A stretch of DNA of 8,729 nt from an uncultured bacterium. Lineage in GTDB: Bacteria; Cyanobacteriota; Vampirovibrionia; Gastranaerophilales; Gastranaerophilaceae. Below are positions 6,267-8,729 of this stretch, piece by piece (within the stretch, counting starts at the first letter, position 1; the number at the start of each line of letters is the position of its first letter). Below the pieces are notes generated by a model that was not told where the DNA came from, searched no databases, and was given only the letters and a program-made list of their open reading frames with translations. The DNA is taken from positions 1-8,729 of the forward strand of contig USCK01000074.1 of the NCBI GenBank assembly GCA_900553205.1. The letters are read 5' to 3'. The translations under genes and the position numbers were made by a program.

Positions 6267-7130
6267 ATGAATGTTACAGCTACAATGGTTAAAGAACTTC
6301 GTGATAAAACCGGTGCAGGTATGATGGACGCTAAAAAAGCACTTGTTGAAGTTGACGGAGATATGGAAAAAGCTATGGAAGTACTTCGCCAAAAAGGTAT
6401 GGCTTCTGCTGAAAAGAAAATGGGCAGAATCGCTGCTGAAGGTCGAGTAGAATCTTATGTTGATGATAATTGTGGTGCAGTTATTGAACTTAACTGTGAA
6501 ACAGACTTTGTTGCAAAGAATGATGAATTCAAAGAATTAGCATCAGGACTTGCTGAAATGGTTGCTAAATCTAATCCTGCTGATGTTGCAGCATTAGAAG
6601 CTATGACTTGCCCTAAACGTGGTAAAGTTATTGCTGATGTATTGAAAGAAAAAATCGCTTCTATCGGTGAAAAAATCACTATCAGAAGATTCTCAAGATA
6701 CGAAGGTAATGTAGCATCTTATATCCACAACGGTAAAATCGGTGTTTTACTTGAAACATCTGTTAAAGATGCAGAATTAACAAAAGACATTTGTTTACAC
6801 ATTGCATCTTCTGCTCCTGAATTTGTTTCAAGAAACGAAATTCCTGCTGATGTTATCGCTCACGAAAAACAAATCGAAATGGGTAAAGAAGACTTGGCTA
6901 AAAAACCTGAAGCAATCAGAGAAAAAATCGTTGAAGGTCGTGTAAACAAACTAATGGCTCAAAAATGTTTATTAGAACAACCATTTGTTAAAAATCCTGA
7001 TATGACTATCGAACAATTAATCTCTGGCAAATTAGAAATCGTTAGATTTGAAAGATTCGTTCTTGGTGAAGGTCTTGAAAAACGTAACGAAAACTTCGCT
7101 GATGAAGTTATGAGCCAAATCGCAAAATAA
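6267..7130 (+). CDS. tsf: Elongation factor Ts
   Basis: 287 residues, a typical bacterial EF-Ts, the nucleotide exchange factor that releases GDP from EF-Tu in the cytoplasm. The N-terminal UBA-like domain (about 1-50) has MVKELRDKTGAGMMDAKKAL (7-26). The EF-Tu contact motif TDFVAKND is at 79-86, so Asp80 and Phe81, which disrupt the EF-Tu Mg/nucleotide site, fall at the same numbers as in E. coli. The two core subdomains and a helical C-terminal region follow, ending in the conserved QPFVKNPDMTIEQLI block (238-252). The ATG has AAAGGAG about 8 nt upstream. It lies 120 nt after rpsB, the usual partner, beyond a terminator and a set of hairpins. No clear separate promoter is seen in the spacer, so expression may depend on read-through from rpsB. 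A strong hairpin terminator follows. Confidence 0.98.
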   Translation: MNVTATMVKELRDKTGAGMMDAKKALVEVDGDMEKAMEVLRQKGMASAEKKMGRIAAEGRVESYVDDNCGAVIELNCETDFVAKNDEFKELASGLAEMVAKSNPADVAALEAMTCPKRGKVIADVLKEKIASIGEKITIRRFSRYEGNVASYIHNGKIGVLLETSVKDAELTKDICLHIASSAPEFVSRNEIPADVIAHEKQIEMGKEDLAKKPEAIREKIVEGRVNKLMAQKCLLEQPFVKNPDMTIEQLISGKLEIVRFERFVLGEGLEKRNENFADEVMSQIAK

Positions 7131-7156
7131 TTGATATTCAATTATATAAATAACTT

Positions 7157-7190
7157 ACACGACCGTTGATTATATCAACGGTCGTGTTTT
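7157..7190 (+). terminator. Intrinsic terminator after tsf
   Basis: ACACGACCGTTGAT (7157-7170) pairs perfectly with ATCAACGGTCGTGT (7174-7187) around a TAT loop, a 14-bp stem starting 27 nt after the tsf stop. The T tract is short (TTTT, then ATAT). It sits between the convergent tsf and TPR genes. On the minus strand the hairpin is followed by AT-rich sequence without a clean T run, so bidirectional use is possible but weaker. Confidence 0.82.
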
Positions 7191-7256
7191 ATATGTAAAG
7201 TTAGTTATTAAGTAATTATAAAAATGAAAACTAACAATCTTTTAAACGACTTTCAC

Positions 7257-8729
7257 TTAAGCGATTTCTTCTAACAAATCATTAATTTCATCAATTAGTT
7301 GAACATCTTTTGAACGGTCAGCATGGTTCAATGCTTTTTTCAAAAGAACTCTTGCTTTTGCAGGATTTCTAAAGTTTAACATCAATTCTGCAGCAGCTTT
7401 GTAGTTTTCAGCAATATTTTCTTGAGAACTTGCATCTGAATAGTTCTTGACAGCATCAGCATAGAATCTCATTGCTTTGTCCGGTCTGTCAAATTGAGTA
7501 TATGCACCTGCAGTATTGCTTTTTACAAACCCTTTTGTTTTGCTATCGTTTGTTTGAGCAACAAGCAAGTTTGCTTGCTCATAGAAATCAAATGCTTGTG
7601 TATCATATTTGTTAGAAAATATGTTTGCAATTTTTGTTAAAGAAGTAGATTGCGCTACAAGATTATCATTTTCGCCGGCATAAGATACAGATGTCAAATA
7701 ATGACTCAAAGCAGGTTCCACCTGATTCACATCATCATATATTTGAGCCATTGAGTAGTGAGCTTGAGTTTTCAAGCTGTTGTCTGTAGTAGATTTCAAA
7801 GACTTGTTATAACTACTCAAGGCTTGAACAACATAGTTGTTTTCATCATAAATTTTGCCCATTTCCAAGCAAATTTTTGATTCAGCTTCGCCGTCTTTGA
7901 TTTGTTGCGCTCTTACTAATGCTCTATGGAACATATCCATTGCTTTTGACGGATTGTGTGCAAATGCGTGTTTTTTAGCTTGTATAAATAATGATTTAAG
8001 TTCATTATCTTGAGGAATAATTGTTACTTCCGGTTTTTTCTTTGCTCTTTGAGGTTGAGGTGCAACTATTTCTCTTTGAGGAACATAGTCTTTGATAGGG
8101 GAAGTAACATGATTACTTTGTTGAATAACTTGTCTTGGTTGTTCAACAGGAGCTTCTATTGGTTCGTATTGTGTTTGATAATTTTGTGGTGCTTCCGGAA
8201 TTGGCTCAGGTTCAGGTTGTGGTTGAGGTGTTGGTTGTTGTGCTGCCTGAGCTTCTTTTTGTGCTTTTTCAGCTTTTGCACGTTTTTCTTCTTCGCTTTC
8301 AGGGAATTTAACCAAGAAGGCTTTGTTTACTTCGCCGTCATTGTATCTGTAGTTAATTCTTTGTAAGAAAAGAGCATCAAGCCATTTTGAAACAACTTTT
8401 GATTCTTTGTTAAGTGTTTCTGAGATATATCTGTCAACAATGGCTGCAGCGTTCATCAAATCTGTTTGAACAAGGTTTATAGAAGGAGCTTCGCCTTTTG
8501 TATTTGCTTCAATTTCTTTAAGATAATCTTCAACTTCTTCTCTTAGGATATCAGGTGTTGCGATAGCAGACATTGTGTTTCTGAAATCTTTTAAGATTTG
8601 TGCAATGTTGATTTTATTGCTTGTTGCAGCAGCAGGTCTGCTATCAGCAGGTGCAATGCCTTCGGCTTCATAAACTTGAGGTTGCAAAGGTTCTTGAACT
8701 GCAGGTTTGTCCATAGGTTGTTGAACATT
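7257..8729 (-). CDS. TPR-repeat protein with proline-rich linker, function unknown (probably 5'-partial)
   Basis: 485 residues are readable from an ATG at 8714, but the frame stays open to the window edge (five more codons, NVQQP) and no RBS precedes that ATG, so the true start is probably outside. Numbering from that Met, residues 1-30 are Pro/Ala-rich. Residues 33-136 look like a helical domain I do not recognise (NKINIAQILKDFRNTM ... KWLDALFLQRINYRYNDGEV). A charged Lys/Glu/Ala helix (140-158) leads into a Pro/Gln/Glu-rich linker (159-225, with PTPQPQPEPEPIPEAP). Residues about 238-470 hold about six TPR-like helical pairs with 38-40-residue spacing, such as LKSLFIQAKKHAFAHNPSKA and KTQAHYSMAQIYDDVNQVEP. 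In the visible part there is no signal peptide, membrane helix or enzymatic motif, so it is probably a cytoplasmic scaffold or interaction protein. It is convergent with tsf, ends 126 nt from it, and its operon partners lie beyond the window. Confidence 0.85.
   Translation of the reverse strand, partial: NVQQPMDKPAVQEPLQPQVYEAEGIAPADSRPAAATSNKINIAQILKDFRNTMSAIATPDILREEVEDYLKEIEANTKGEAPSINLVQTDLMNAAAIVDRYISETLNKESKVVSKWLDALFLQRINYRYNDGEVNKAFLVKFPESEEEKRAKAEKAQKEAQAAQQPTPQPQPEPEPIPEAPQNYQTQYEPIEAPVEQPRQVIQQSNHVTSPIKDYVPQREIVAPQPQRAKKKPEVTIIPQDNELKSLFIQAKKHAFAHNPSKAMDMFHRALVRAQQIKDGEAESKICLEMGKIYDENNYVVQALSSYNKSLKSTTDNSLKTQAHYSMAQIYDDVNQVEPALSHYLTSVSYAGENDNLVAQSTSLTKIANIFSNKYDTQAFDFYEQANLLVAQTNDSKTKGFVKSNTAGAYTQFDRPDKAMRFYADAVKNYSDASSQENIAENYKAAAELMLNFRNPAKARVLLKKALNHADRSKDVQLIDEINDLLEEIA

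Noticed and set aside
6081..6392. 103-codon minus-strand frame across the rpsB-tsf spacer
   Set aside because: It covers the terminator, tsf leader and starts of known genes on the other strand; the Phe/Ser/Cys-rich product has no recognisable feature.
7129..7143. Small inverted repeat AATTGA-TAT-TCAATT at the tsf stop codon
   Set aside because: It is only six AT-rich base pairs and the strong terminator hairpin just downstream explains the 3' end.
7200..7235. GTTAGTT...AACTAAC inverted repeat between tsf and the TPR gene, considered as a terminator for the TPR gene
   Set aside because: The stem is 7 bp with a 22-nt loop and no T tract on the minus strand, so it is not convincing as a terminator.
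8010..8366. 118-codon plus-strand frame opposite the TPR gene, rich in Leu, Phe, Cys and Arg
   Set aside because: It mirrors the Pro/Gln/Glu- and Lys-rich linker codons of the TPR gene; no RBS or conserved motif is seen.

Overview
The window looks like an ordinary housekeeping stretch of a low-GC bacterial chromosome. The best lineage clue is the MurJ protein. The segment after its first membrane helix (residues 54-72, around ILLGGVGGPFHSA) resembles, from memory, the cyanobacterial MviN/MurJ form (IPGFLLILLGGINGPFHSA-like) more than the proteobacterial form (LRRIFAEGAFSQAF). Together with strong AT richness and a secreted SpoIID/LytB protein, this suggests a non-photosynthetic relative of Cyanobacteria (Vampirovibrionia/Melainabacteria, for example Gastranaerophilales). 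That assignment is inference; a clostridial-type Firmicute is the main alternative.

Layout. Positions 1-5058 hold a tight minus-strand operon, read right to left: cysS, a SpoIID/LytB-domain gene, murJ, and a TsaC/Sua5/YrdC gene cut by the left window edge. The junctions are a 16-nt overlap, a 12-nt gap and a 3-nt gap. The first two genes start with TTG and GTG. Positions 5059-5366 are a divergent intergenic region. It carries a TATAAT promoter for the plus-strand genes, weaker candidate promoter elements for cysS, a tandem 10-bp repeat, and a leader that can fold into a three-way junction just upstream of rpsB. Positions 5367-7130 carry rpsB and tsf, separated by a strong intrinsic terminator and a set of alternative hairpins. 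A long hairpin terminator follows tsf. Positions 7257-8729 hold a convergent minus-strand gene for a TPR protein with a proline-rich linker; its 5' end is probably outside the window.

How the genes fit together. cysS, rpsB, tsf and tsaC serve translation: tRNA charging, the small ribosomal subunit, EF-Tu recycling and the t6A tRNA modification. murJ and the SpoIID-like protein act on peptidoglycan, one flipping lipid II and the other probably trimming glycan strands outside the membrane. Their co-transcription with tRNA genes may link wall synthesis to growth. The TPR protein has no assignable function. I saw no phage, transposon, CRISPR, toxin-antitoxin or defence module. The most noteworthy non-coding signals are the rpsB leader fold and the rpsB-tsf spacer.
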